In this document: positions 16,379 to 23,758 of the stretch, one piece after another
Numbering within the stretch: the first letter of the stretch is position 1
Layout: each line of letters begins with the position of its first letter
Origin: Frankiales bacterium
GTDB taxonomy: Bacteria > Actinomycetota > Actinomycetes > Mycobacteriales > SCTD01
Reading direction: 5' to 3'
DNA length: 34,277 bases
Assembly: GCA_025965475.1 (NCBI GenBank)
Contig: JAOPWV010000162.1
Coordinates: 1-34,277 of the forward strand
Translations under genes and position numbers: made by a program
The notes under the pieces: model-generated
The model's database searches: none
Told to the model about the DNA's origin: nothing
Seen by the model: the letters and a program-made list of their open reading frames with translations, nothing else

Positions 16379-17176
16379 TCAGCTCCCCAGCCGGTTCTCG
16401 GCGTCCGGGCCGACGATCTCGGAGATGCGTACGGCGAACTCCTCGTCGACGACGACGACCTCACCGCGTGCCAGCAGGGTGCCGTTGACGAGCAGGTCGA
16501 CGGGGCTGCCCGCGGCACGGTCCAGCTGGACGATGGTCCCGGGCGCGAGGGCGAGCAGCTCGCGCACCGTCATCCGGGTACGGCCGAGCTCGACGCTGAC
16601 CTCCATCGCGACGTCACGCAGGAGGTGCAGGCGGCGCGGGTCGAGCGCCACGTTGGCGCCGCCGGTGAGGGGCTGGAAGGCCGCCAGCTCCGGACCAGCG
16701 TCGAGGGCCACTGCGGCCGGTGCTGCGGCGGTGATGACGGCCACGGCCAGCGGGCGGCCGTCCACCATGAGGGCCACCGCGCCCTGGAACGAACCCGGGT
16801 CGACGGCGAGCACGGCGGCCGGCTCCACCGCGCGGGCCGGCTCACGGTCGACGGGACCCGTCTGCTCGGCCAGGGCCGACACCAGCTCGTTGACGGCCGA
16901 CTCCCAGATCGCGACCGCGTCCGCGGCGCCGGGCTCCCCCGTCCGCGCGAGGTGCGCCTCGGGTGCGATCAACAGGGCGACGTCGCCCTGCACCGCCCCT
17001 ACGGTGCGGACGGCGACACCGGCGGCGCCGTTCGGCATGTCGATGCCGGCGAGCTCGTCGCTCGTGAGCGCGGCAAGGTCGGCCGCCCCGTCGACGGGCA
17101 TGTGCGGTGCGACGACGCGCATCGCCTCGCCCAGCGCGGCGGTGAGGTCGGGTGCGGACACAGGCGTGACAGTCAT
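16379..17176 (-). CDS. fliN: Flagellar switch protein FliN with long CheC/FliY-like N-terminal extension
   Basis: C-ring protein, 265 aa, about twice the size of a plain FliN. Residues about 185-258 are the FliN/SpoA domain (RDVAMEVSVELGRTRMTVRELLALAPGTIVQLD...VNGTLLARGEVVVVDEEFAVRISEI). The first ~165 residues are an extra domain with the pattern GDVALLIA...IWESAVNELVSALAEQTG...GSFQGAVALMVDGRPLAVAVI. This looks like the CheC-type fold present in FliY, but the ExxN phosphatase motif is not clean (E92-SAV-N96). The ATG at 17176 follows GAGGA, 13 nt after fliM. FliY of Bacillus dephosphorylates CheY-P; whether this protein does is uncertain. Confidence 0.92.
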   Translation of the reverse strand: MTVTPVSAPDLTAALGEAMRVVAPHMPVDGAADLAALTSDELAGIDMPNGAAGVAVRTVGAVQGDVALLIAPEAHLARTGEPGAADAVAIWESAVNELVSALAEQTGPVDREPARAVEPAAVLAVDPGSFQGAVALMVDGRPLAVAVITAAAPAAVALDAGPELAAFQPLTGGANVALDPRRLHLLRDVAMEVSVELGRTRMTVRELLALAPGTIVQLDRAAGSPVDLLVNGTLLARGEVVVVDEEFAVRISEIVGPDAENRLGS

Positions 17177-17189
17177 GAGGGTCCTCGGA

Positions 17190-18101
17190 TCAGGGGTTGA
17201 TGACCTGGCAGGCCAGGCGTTGTCCATGGCTGCCGGGGACCGCGGACGCGACGGTCACGCCGTCCACCTCGATCGACAGCGGTGCGGTGACGGGATGGCG
17301 GAGCGGGAGCAGGTCGCCGACGGCGAGCGCCATCACCTCGCTGGAGGTCAGCGTGACGGAGCGGAAGGCGACGGAGACCTCGACGCCCAGGGACTGGAGG
17401 TTCTGCTCGAGCAGCCGTTCGGCGGCGGGCGTGTTGCCTCCCGCGCCGCGCACGAGGGCACGCGTGCCGACGGCCTCGAGGACCGGCTCCAGGGTCTGGA
17501 ACGGAAGGCACAGCGATGCGGTGGCCGCGAGCTCACCGATGCGGACGTCGAACGAGGACACGATGACCGGCTCGGACGGCGACGCGAGCTGCATGAACTG
17601 CGCGTCCGACTCCAGGTTGAGCACCCGTGCCACCACCGGCGACAGGGACTCGAAGGCGTAGGTGAGCTCGTGCACGACCCGCTGGACCAGCTGGCGCGCG
17701 AGGCCGGTCTCGATGTCGCTCAGCGCCCGGCTGGGCTGCTCGGGCCCACCCTGGCCACCGAGCAGGCGGTCCACCACGGCCATGACGATGTCCATGGGCA
17801 GCTGGAAGACGCCCGCGGCCGGCAACGGGTCGAAGGCGAGTACGGCGAGCAGCGACGGGTTCGGCAGCCGCCGGACGTACTCGTCGTAGGTGATCTGGCC
17901 CACGTCGACGAGGGTCACCTGGGAGACCACGCGGAGGGTCGTCGACAGGACCGTCGCGAACTGGCGCGCGAAGGTCTCGTTGACGATCTGCAGTGCGCGG
18001 ACGTGCTCGCGACTGAACCGGTTGGGCCGGCGGAAGTCGTACAACTGGGCCCGGGAACGGTCGAGCCGCGCGGCTGAGGGGACTGCGGCTTGCGTGGTCA
18101 C
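17190..18101 (-). CDS. fliM: Flagellar motor switch protein FliM, without N-terminal CheY-binding motif
   Basis: C-ring switch protein, 303 aa. The body is typical: YDFRRPNRFSREHVRALQIVNETFARQF, the middle-domain LLGGQGGP motif, and a C-terminal SpoA-type domain (RSVTLTSSEVMALAVGDLLPLRHP). Only about 20 residues precede the YDFRRP block, and they contain no LSQxEIDALL-like sequence, the short helix that binds CheY-P in other FliM proteins. The GTG at 18101 is the first possible start: the upstream in-frame codons contain no ATG, GTG or TTG before a TGA. A flagellar-sigma promoter ends 7 nt before the GTG, so the mRNA is probably leaderless, and there is no good ribosome site. Confidence 0.95.
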   Translation of the reverse strand: MTTQAAVPSAARLDRSRAQLYDFRRPNRFSREHVRALQIVNETFARQFATVLSTTLRVVSQVTLVDVGQITYDEYVRRLPNPSLLAVLAFDPLPAAGVFQLPMDIVMAVVDRLLGGQGGPEQPSRALSDIETGLARQLVQRVVHELTYAFESLSPVVARVLNLESDAQFMQLASPSEPVIVSSFDVRIGELAATASLCLPFQTLEPVLEAVGTRALVRGAGGNTPAAERLLEQNLQSLGVEVSVAFRSVTLTSSEVMALAVGDLLPLRHPVTAPLSIEVDGVTVASAVPGSHGQRLACQVINP

Positions 18102-18108
18102 GGCCCGC

Positions 18109-18136
18109 CCATCGGCGGCGGCGGGGCCTACCTGAG
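18109..18136 (-). promoter_or_regulatory. FliA/WhiG/SigD-type promoter before fliM (leaderless)
   Basis: On the minus strand, CTCAGGT (18136-18130), 13 nt, GCCGATGG (18116-18109). The -10 box ends 7 nt before the fliM GTG, which places the expected transcription start at or within a base or two of the start codon. It lies in the 72-nt gap after fliL. Confidence 0.7.
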
Positions 18137-18173
18137 CTGTCTGGTCAGGACAGGATCAAATCGGACACTTCGG

Positions 18174-18680
18174 TCACTGCATGACGAACTCCGTGAAGTA
18201 GACCTTGAGGACCTCGCCTTCGTAGCGGTGGGCCACCTCCTTGGTCAGGTCCAGCTGCGCCTTGGCCCGCCCGCCGGGCGCGAGCAACTGTGCGTAACTA
18301 CGCGCGCCCAGGACCGAGATCGCCGCATCGAGCGCCTTCGCCCCGTCGAAGCCGGACGTCGAGCCCGCCGCCGCGGATGAGCTCGAGGAGGCGTGGCTGC
18401 CGCTCGCCGCCGCGGTATCCGCGGCCTTGCTGAGCTGGAGAGACAGACCCGCCTTCAGGAACCGCCCGTCGGACAGGTTGAGGGTGATCGGCGTGAGCGC
18501 GACGACCGACCCCGGCTCCTTGGTCAGGTCGGCCACGGGGGCGGACGGGCCGCGGGTGAAGAAGAACCCACCGCCGCCGAGGGCGAGGACGATTACACCC
18601 ACCACGAGGATGAGCTTGCGTTTGCTCCTGGGCCCCTTGGCCTTCTTGGCCTTCTTGGGCTTGTCGGCGTCGCTGGGCAT
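18174..18680 (-). CDS. fliL: Flagellar basal body protein FliL
   Basis: Single-pass membrane protein that surrounds and supports the stator, 168 aa. It has a Lys-rich cytosolic N-terminus, a transmembrane helix at about residues 22-42 (KLILVVGVIVLALGGGGFFF), and a periplasm-side domain ending in EGEVLKVYFTEFVMQ, the usual FliL C-terminus. A Ser/Ala-rich insertion lies at about residues 90-113. The ATG is at 18680, 3 nt after motB. Confidence 0.92.
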   Translation of the reverse strand: MPSDADKPKKAKKAKGPRSKRKLILVVGVIVLALGGGGFFFTRGPSAPVADLTKEPGSVVALTPITLNLSDGRFLKAGLSLQLSKAADTAAASGSHASSSSSAAAGSTSGFDGAKALDAAISVLGARSYAQLLAPGGRAKAQLDLTKEVAHRYEGEVLKVYFTEFVMQ

Positions 18681-18683
18681 GGG

Positions 18684-19508
18684 TCAGGCTCCCGGGATCG
18701 AGGGGATGGCGGATGGCGCCGTGGCTGCGACGTCGTCGAGTGCTGTGGCGAGGACGACGATGGCGACGCGCCGGTTGCGCGCGCGGTGCTCCGTCGTGTC
18801 GTTGGCCACGAGGGGCCGTTGGTCGGCGTAGCCCGCGGCCGAGATCTTGCTCGGCTTGATGCTCTGGCCCAGCAGGTATCGGAGCACGGTGGTGGCGCGC
18901 TCGGCGGACAGCTCCCAGTTGGTCTGGAAGACGCCGCTGATCGGGACGTTGTCGGTGTGGCCTTCGACGGTGAGTCGGTTCGGGAGGCCGGCGAGGGGGG
19001 GCGCCACGGCGCTCAGGACCCGGCCGCCCTCGGGGCGCAGCGTCGCCGACCCGAGCTCGAACAGCACGCGGTCGGTGACCACGTTGATCACGAGGCCGCG
19101 CTTCTCCTGGGTGAACTGGACGGCATTGGCCAGTCCGGCCGCGGCCAGCGCCGCGCTGATCTTCTGCTGGACACGCGACATGTCGGCGGCTTGACGCTGT
19201 GCGTTCTGCGCCGCCTGGTTCTGGACCTGCAGTGCCTGGAGCGCCTGCCTGCTCTGGTCCGGGGCGATCGACTGGGCGGTGCTGCCCTGCAGGATCCCTG
19301 CGCCGCCGTCGAGGACCGTCGCCGTGCCGAAAGACTTCGCCAAGCCGTCGTGCAGCTCCTGGAACTTCTTCTGGTCCACCTGGCCGATGGCGAACAGCAC
19401 GATGAACAGCACCATCAACAGGGTGATCATGTCGGCGTACGTGAGGAGCCAGCGCTCGTCGTTGACGTGCTCCTCCTCGACGTGCGCCTTCCGCTTCCGG
19501 GCGGACAT
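18684..19508 (-). CDS. motB: Flagellar stator protein MotB
   Basis: Stator subunit, 274 aa. The conserved ion-binding aspartate is D26 in RWLLTYADMITLLMVLFIVLFA, within the single N-terminal transmembrane helix. A Gln/Ala-rich helical linker (about residues 80-115) follows. The C-terminal OmpA/MotB peptidoglycan-binding domain has TVEGHTDNVPISG, NWELSAERATTVLRYLL and the late NRRVAIVVL. The ATG overlaps the motA stop (TGATG). Ion type (H+ or Na+) cannot be settled by eye, although the sequence resembles H+-type actinobacterial MotB. Confidence 0.96.
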   Translation of the reverse strand: MSARKRKAHVEEEHVNDERWLLTYADMITLLMVLFIVLFAIGQVDQKKFQELHDGLAKSFGTATVLDGGAGILQGSTAQSIAPDQSRQALQALQVQNQAAQNAQRQAADMSRVQQKISAALAAAGLANAVQFTQEKRGLVINVVTDRVLFELGSATLRPEGGRVLSAVAPPLAGLPNRLTVEGHTDNVPISGVFQTNWELSAERATTVLRYLLGQSIKPSKISAAGYADQRPLVANDTTEHRARNRRVAIVVLATALDDVAATAPSAIPSIPGA

Positions 19509-20302
19509 CAGGCGGCCGCCGCATCGGCCGGGGCCTCAGCCGACTTCTTCGGGACGGTGCGGACGGGCAGGATCGAGCGCAGCTTCTGCTCGACCAGCCG
19601 CGGGTTGGTGCCGGACTGCACGGCGAGGACGCCCTCGACCAGCATCTCCATGTGGGCCGCCTCGAGCTCGCTGATCCGTTTGAGCTTGTTCGAGATCGGC
19701 AGCCAGAGGGCGTTGGCGCTGAGCACACCCCAGAGGGTGGCCACGAACGCGCCGGCGATGAGGTGGCCCAGCTTCTCGGGCGAACTGAGGTTGCCGAGCA
19801 CGTGGATCAGGCCGATGACCGTGCCGATGATGCCGAGGGTCGGCGCGTAGCCACCCATGTCGCCGAAGAACTTCGCGCCGACCTTGTCCTGGGCGCGCTT
19901 CGTCGCGATCTCCGACTCGAGGATCTCGCGGATCTCCTCGGGGTCGGTGCCGTCCACCGTCAGCTCGATCCCCTTGCGCAGGAAGGGATCCTCGACGTCG
20001 CGCGCCATCTCCTCCAGGGCCAGCAGCCCTTCGCGACGCGCCCTGTCGGCCATGCCGACGATGACGTCCACGACCTCGTGCCCGGACGGAACCTTGCCGG
20101 TGAAGGCCTTCTTCAGGTGCCCGACGACGGCCTTGGTGTCGGTCATCAGGCCACCCGCCATGGCGGCGCCGAAGGTGCCGATGAAGACCAGCAGCAGAGC
20201 CGGCAGGAGAAGCACCGCCGTCGGGCTGCTGCCCTCAAGGATCATCGAGACGACGACCGCCGCGAAGATCGCGACGATGCCCCCGATGGTTCCGAGTTCC
20301 AT
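19508..20302 (-). CDS. motA: Flagellar stator protein MotA
   Basis: Four-helix stator subunit, 264 aa. The first two helices lie at about residues 5-25 and 30-50; the long cytosolic loop carries RREGLLALEEMARDVEDPFLRKGIEL with the charged torque-generating residues; helices 3 and 4 carry the conserved PTLGIIGTVIGLIHVLGNL and GAFVATLWGVLSANALWLPI. The C-terminal tail is Ala/Lys-rich. It starts one base after the flbD stop and overlaps motB. Confidence 0.96.
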   Translation of the reverse strand: MELGTIGGIVAIFAAVVVSMILEGSSPTAVLLLPALLLVFIGTFGAAMAGGLMTDTKAVVGHLKKAFTGKVPSGHEVVDVIVGMADRARREGLLALEEMARDVEDPFLRKGIELTVDGTDPEEIREILESEIATKRAQDKVGAKFFGDMGGYAPTLGIIGTVIGLIHVLGNLSSPEKLGHLIAGAFVATLWGVLSANALWLPISNKLKRISELEAAHMEMLVEGVLAVQSGTNPRLVEQKLRSILPVRTVPKKSAEAPADAAAA

Positions 20303-20303
20303 C

Positions 20304-20558
20304 TCAGCGCTCGCCGTCGGTCACGGGGCGCAGATGGGTGGGGCGGGCCGGCACCTCGTCGGACAGGTGGTCGACCGCAGCGACCACCGAGGCCCGGAAC
20401 TGGCGGACCTCGTCGATGAGCTCCTCGACCGACTCCTCGACGACGTACTTCGTACCGTCGGTAAGGGTGAGGACCGTGTCCGGGGTCGCCTCTGCCCGCT
20501 CCAGCAGGTCAGGGTTCAGCGCGAACTTGGTGCCGTTGCGACGCGTGACCATGATCAT
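20304..20558 (-). CDS. flbD: FlbD family protein
   Basis: Small flagellar-locus protein of 84 aa, of the short FlbD family (not the Caulobacter regulator). The family signature is clear: MIMVTRRNGTKFALNPDLLE, then TPDTVLTLTDGTKYVVEESVEELI. In Gram-positive flagellar operons this gene usually precedes motA or fliL, as here. Its molecular role is not established. ATG 20558 was chosen to match the family N-terminus; ATG 20552 is possible. Confidence 0.9.
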   Translation of the reverse strand: MIMVTRRNGTKFALNPDLLERAEATPDTVLTLTDGTKYVVEESVEELIDEVRQFRASVVAAVDHLSDEVPARPTHLRPVTDGER

Positions 20559-20616
20559 GTAGGTGTCCGTCCGTGGTGACTGGCAATAACAACGGGCCAT
20601 CCATGACCCGGTTCAC

Positions 20617-20644
20617 CTATCGGCGCGTGTCCGGCGCACCTGAG
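20617..20644 (-). promoter_or_regulatory. FliA/WhiG/SigD-type promoter before flbD-motAB-fliL
   Basis: On the minus strand, CTCAGGT (20644-20638), 13 nt, GCCGATAG (20624-20617), about 58 nt before the flbD ATG. It sits just downstream of the hairpin that follows flgE, so it would restart transcription after the hook operon ends. Confidence 0.75.
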
Positions 20645-20654
20645 GGGCGGACAC

Positions 20655-20691
20655 GACGAAAGGGCCACCGGAAGCCCGGCGGCCCTTCGTC
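20655..20691 (-). terminator. Terminator-like hairpin after flgE
   Basis: GACGAAAGGGCC (20655-20666) pairs with GGCCCTTCGTC (20681-20691) with one bulged A. CCGG/CCGG in the loop can extend the stem. Read leftward it comes 23 nt after the flgE stop, and the T-rich stretch after it is short. It probably ends the flgB-flgE transcript. Confidence 0.65.
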
Positions 20692-20713
20692 ACGCACTTC
20701 GCGACAGGTGGAA

Positions 20714-21997
20714 CTACCGCTTCATGCTCAGCAGGTCCTGCAGGATCTCGTCGGAGGCGGTGACCACCTTGGAGTTCGCCTGGAATCCGCGCTGGGCGAC
20801 GACGAGGTTGGTGAACTCCTGCGCGAGGTCGACGTTGCTCATCTCGAGGGCACCACTGGCCAGGGAGCCGCGGCCGCCGCTGCCGGCCGTGCCGACGGTG
20901 GCCGTGCCGGAGTTGGCGGTGGCCGAGTACAGCGAGCCGCCGGCCTTCTCCAGGCCGGGCGGGTTGTTGAAGTTCGCCATGGCGACCCGGCCGAGCGCCT
21001 GCTTGAGGCCGTTGGAGAAGCTGCCGAGGAGGGTGCCGTCCGGGGCGAGCGTGAACGACTGGAGGGTGCCGGTCGCGGAACCGTCCTGCTCGAGCGGCTG
21101 GACGGTGTTCGCCGCGGCGTACTGCGTCAGCGGCTGCGTGGCGGTGCCGAGTGACACGGTGACGGGCGCGGTGAAGGTGTATCCCGCGCTGGTGAGCCCA
21201 GCCGCGCCCATCGTCGTCGTCGCGGGCGTGAACTTCGTCCCGTTCCAGTCGATCGCCTGGGTGGCCACGCTGACCGGGCCGGTGCCGTCCGCCTTGGGCA
21301 CCGTCACGTCCAGGCTCCACTTGTCCGCCGCCGTGTGCGTGTAGGTGAAGGTGGCCGGGACCGCCTTGCCCTGCGCGTCGTAGATGTTCATGGAGTTGAC
21401 GAGGACCGACCCGGCCACCGCCGGTGCCGGCGGCGTTGCCGCGGCCGGCGCGAGCGGCGCGTCGCTGGGCAGGTTGCCGCCGACGGAGAGCGTGCTCGTG
21501 GCGACCGGCTTGATGGACTGCCCGATCGGCAGCTTCAGCCCGCCGGTGGGCCCGTTGACGCTGATGACGCCGTTGTTGTCGGCCATCCACCCCTGCACGA
21601 TCGCGCCGTCCGGGTTGACCACGTTGCCGCTGGCGTCGAAGTTGAAGGCACCGGCCCGGCTGAACATCGTCTGGCCGTCCTGCTTCACGACGAAGAAGCC
21701 GTCGCCCTGGATCGCGATATCGGTCTGCCGGCCGGTCAGCTGGGTGGCACCCTGCGAGAAGTTGGTGGTGATCCCGCCGAGCCGCATGCCGAGGCCGACC
21801 TGGGCCGGGTTCGTACCACCGGAGGCACCCTGCGGCGCACCGGCGCTCTTGACGACCTGGCTGAGGGTGTCCTCGAAGACCGTCGAGCTGCTCTTGTAAC
21901 CCGCGGTGTTGACGTTGGCGATGTTGTTTCCGATGGTGTCCATCATCACCTGGTGGCCGCGGAGGCCGGAGACGGCGGAGAACAGAGAACGGAGCAT
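20714..21997 (-). CDS. flgE: Flagellar hook protein FlgE
   Basis: Hook subunit, 427 aa. The N-terminal rod/hook signature is LRSLFSAVSGLRGHQVMMDTIGNNIANVNTAGYKSS, the FlgE/F/G core GDGFFVV is near residue 100, and the C-terminal helix reads ALEMSNVDLAQEFTNLVVAQRGFQANSKVVTASDEIL. The middle domain is Thr/Ala/Gly-rich and variable. It is too long for FlgF or FlgG (about 260 aa) and follows flgD and fliK, which supports the hook assignment. A GGAAGGA site precedes the ATG. It is the last gene before a terminator-like hairpin. Confidence 0.95.
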   Translation of the reverse strand: MLRSLFSAVSGLRGHQVMMDTIGNNIANVNTAGYKSSSTVFEDTLSQVVKSAGAPQGASGGTNPAQVGLGMRLGGITTNFSQGATQLTGRQTDIAIQGDGFFVVKQDGQTMFSRAGAFNFDASGNVVNPDGAIVQGWMADNNGVISVNGPTGGLKLPIGQSIKPVATSTLSVGGNLPSDAPLAPAAATPPAPAVAGSVLVNSMNIYDAQGKAVPATFTYTHTAADKWSLDVTVPKADGTGPVSVATQAIDWNGTKFTPATTTMGAAGLTSAGYTFTAPVTVSLGTATQPLTQYAAANTVQPLEQDGSATGTLQSFTLAPDGTLLGSFSNGLKQALGRVAMANFNNPPGLEKAGGSLYSATANSGTATVGTAGSGGRGSLASGALEMSNVDLAQEFTNLVVAQRGFQANSKVVTASDEILQDLLSMKR

Positions 21998-22044
21998 GGA
22001 AGTTCCTTCCGAGTAGAGCCGGGGGGATGCGGTACGGGACCGGC

Positions 22045-22452
22045 TCAGCCGGCGTGGATGTCGGTGACGTCTGCGAGCGGGATCTTGCTGTTGCCGACCG
22101 AGAGGACCGGGCCGGTCGGCGTGATCTGGACGCCGGTGACGATGCCCTGAGCGGTGTTCGTGCCGCTGCTGTAGGAGACCGAACGGCCGACGAGGCCGAT
22201 CGCGCTCAGCGTGTGCTGCTCGGCCAGCAGCTGGGTGTTCTGGTCGGCGAGCTGCTGCAGCTTCTCGACCATCTGGAACTGCGCCGTCTGGGCCAGGAAG
22301 GCCGTGCTGTCCGCCGGCTTCGACGGGTCCTGGTACTTCAGCTGCGCGACGAGCAGCTTCAGGAACGTGTCGCTGCCCATCGCCGTCGCGTTGGTCGCCG
22401 CAGCCGGAGCCGGCGCGGGGGTCGCCGCGGTCACACCGATGACGTTGCTCAT
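22045..22452 (-). CDS. flgD: Flagellar hook capping protein FlgD (short form)
   Basis: Hook-cap protein needed for polymerisation of FlgE, 135 aa. The N-terminal family motif MGSDTFLKLLVAQLKYQDPSKPADSTAFLAQTAQFQMVEKLQQL is clear, followed by LSAIGLVGRSVSYSSG and a short beta tail. It lacks the extra Ig-like domain of enteric FlgD (about 230 aa), as is common in Gram-positive species. The ATG at 22452 follows GAGGAC, 10 nt after the fliK stop; an earlier in-frame ATG within fliK was rejected. Confidence 0.95.
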   Translation of the reverse strand: MSNVIGVTAATPAPAPAAATNATAMGSDTFLKLLVAQLKYQDPSKPADSTAFLAQTAQFQMVEKLQQLADQNTQLLAEQHTLSAIGLVGRSVSYSSGTNTAQGIVTGVQITPTGPVLSVGNSKIPLADVTDIHAG

Positions 22453-22462
22453 GCTGTGGTCC

Positions 22463-23758
22463 TCACATTCGGACGTCGAGGGCGCCGGCGGAGTGCGCGG
22501 CACGGGTGGGCTGGACGGGGTCCTCGGGCGGGACCGGGGCGCTGACGCCGCCGGGCGCGGCCGTCTGCGTGTTCTGGGGGCGCGGGCGGCGCTGGGCGTC
22601 ACCCGAACCGACGTCGAGGTTGCCGGTGCTCAGCCCCTGTTGCTCGAGCTGCTCGCGCAGTTGCGGCAGGCTGTCGCGCAGGGCGGCACCGGCCGCCGGG
22701 TCGTCCGCGTGCAGGTGGATGCTCACCCGACCGTCGGCCATGTCGACCGTGACCTGGACCTGACCGAGGTCGTTGGGTGCAAGCTGCAGCTGGATCGAGT
22801 AGCTGCCGTCCGGACCGTGCACGACCGGCGAGACCGCGTGCAGGACCTGCAGGTGCATGGCCGGCGGTGCGGCGGTGACCGGGGCCGCCGCTGCTACCGG
22901 CGAGCCGGCCTGGACAGCCGGGGGGGGCTGCCCGACGGCACCGCTGGCGGTCGCCGGCGTGACGGTCTCCGCCTGGTCCCGGCTCGGGAGCTTGCCCGGG
23001 GTCCGCTCGACCACCGCTGCCACGTCGGCCGGCGCCGTTGCCGCGGTGGGCAGGGCGGACAGGGCGGGAACGGCGGTGGCGTCCGGGCCGGTCGCGGAGG
23101 CCGCACCGCCCGCCTGCGCCTCCGGATGCCCGGCTGCCGGGGGCGGGAGCGCCGGACCGGCGGGGTCGGCCGGTACGGCTTCGGGCACGGCGGCCGGGGC
23201 GGCCGCAAGCGTCGGAGTCATCGGAGTCATCACGGCAGGCGATGTCGCGCCCACCGCTGCGCGCAGAACGGCCGTCTGGAGCCCGGCGGCCTGCATCGCG
23301 GCGGGGTCGACGAGGCGGCCGGCCGGCGGCGGAACAGGCGTCGCAAGAGCCGGCGCGGCTGGGGCGGCCGCGGACACGGTGGCGGTGGTGGGCGCCAGCT
23401 CCGGCGTACCCGTTGCCGGGAGCGTGGGGGGGAGCCCGGTCGTGGCGGGCACTGCCGTGGGTGCGGCGGCCTGGAGCACGCCTGCCGGAGCCTGGGGGGC
23501 GGCCGCCACGGGCGCCGCCGCCAGGTCCGGCCCCGTGCCGACGGCGGACCAGCCGGCTCCTGCGACACCGCCGACCGGGCCGGCCGCCGCCGTGCCACCC
23601 GCCGTACCGGCGGCCGGGGCAGCCGGCGCAGGCAGGGCCTGCGGGAGCAGCGCCGTGAGCAGCGCGAGGAACGCAGCGGACGTCTCCGGGTCGCCGGCGG
23701 ACTTGGAGGTGCCGGGCTGCTCGGCAGGCAGACCGGGTTCGGTCACCGAGATGGTCAC
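22463..23758 (-). CDS. fliK: Flagellar hook-length control protein FliK
   Basis: Secreted ruler and export-switch protein, 431 aa. About 300 N-terminal residues are extremely Ala/Pro/Thr/Val-rich, as is usual for the extended ruler part. The C-terminal Flg_hook domain has SYSIQLQLAPNDLGQVQVTVDMADGRVSIHLHADDPAAGAALRDSLPQLREQLEQQGL. This domain contacts FlhB. The GTG at 23758 overlaps the preceding hydrolase stop (GTGA). Confidence 0.9.
   Translation of the reverse strand: MTISVTEPGLPAEQPGTSKSAGDPETSAAFLALLTALLPQALPAPAAPAAGTAGGTAAAGPVGGVAGAGWSAVGTGPDLAAAPVAAAPQAPAGVLQAAAPTAVPATTGLPPTLPATGTPELAPTTATVSAAAPAAPALATPVPPPAGRLVDPAAMQAAGLQTAVLRAAVGATSPAVMTPMTPTLAAAPAAVPEAVPADPAGPALPPPAAGHPEAQAGGAASATGPDATAVPALSALPTAATAPADVAAVVERTPGKLPSRDQAETVTPATASGAVGQPPPAVQAGSPVAAAAPVTAAPPAMHLQVLHAVSPVVHGPDGSYSIQLQLAPNDLGQVQVTVDMADGRVSIHLHADDPAAGAALRDSLPQLREQLEQQGLSTGNLDVGSGDAQRRPRPQNTQTAAPGGVSAPVPPEDPVQPTRAAHSAGALDVRM

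Noticed and set aside
22453-22602. A 50-codon N-terminal extension of flgD
   Set aside because: The in-frame upstream ATG lies inside fliK and the extra residues are Arg/Pro-rich shadow. The ATG at 22452 has a ribosome site and matches the family N-terminus.
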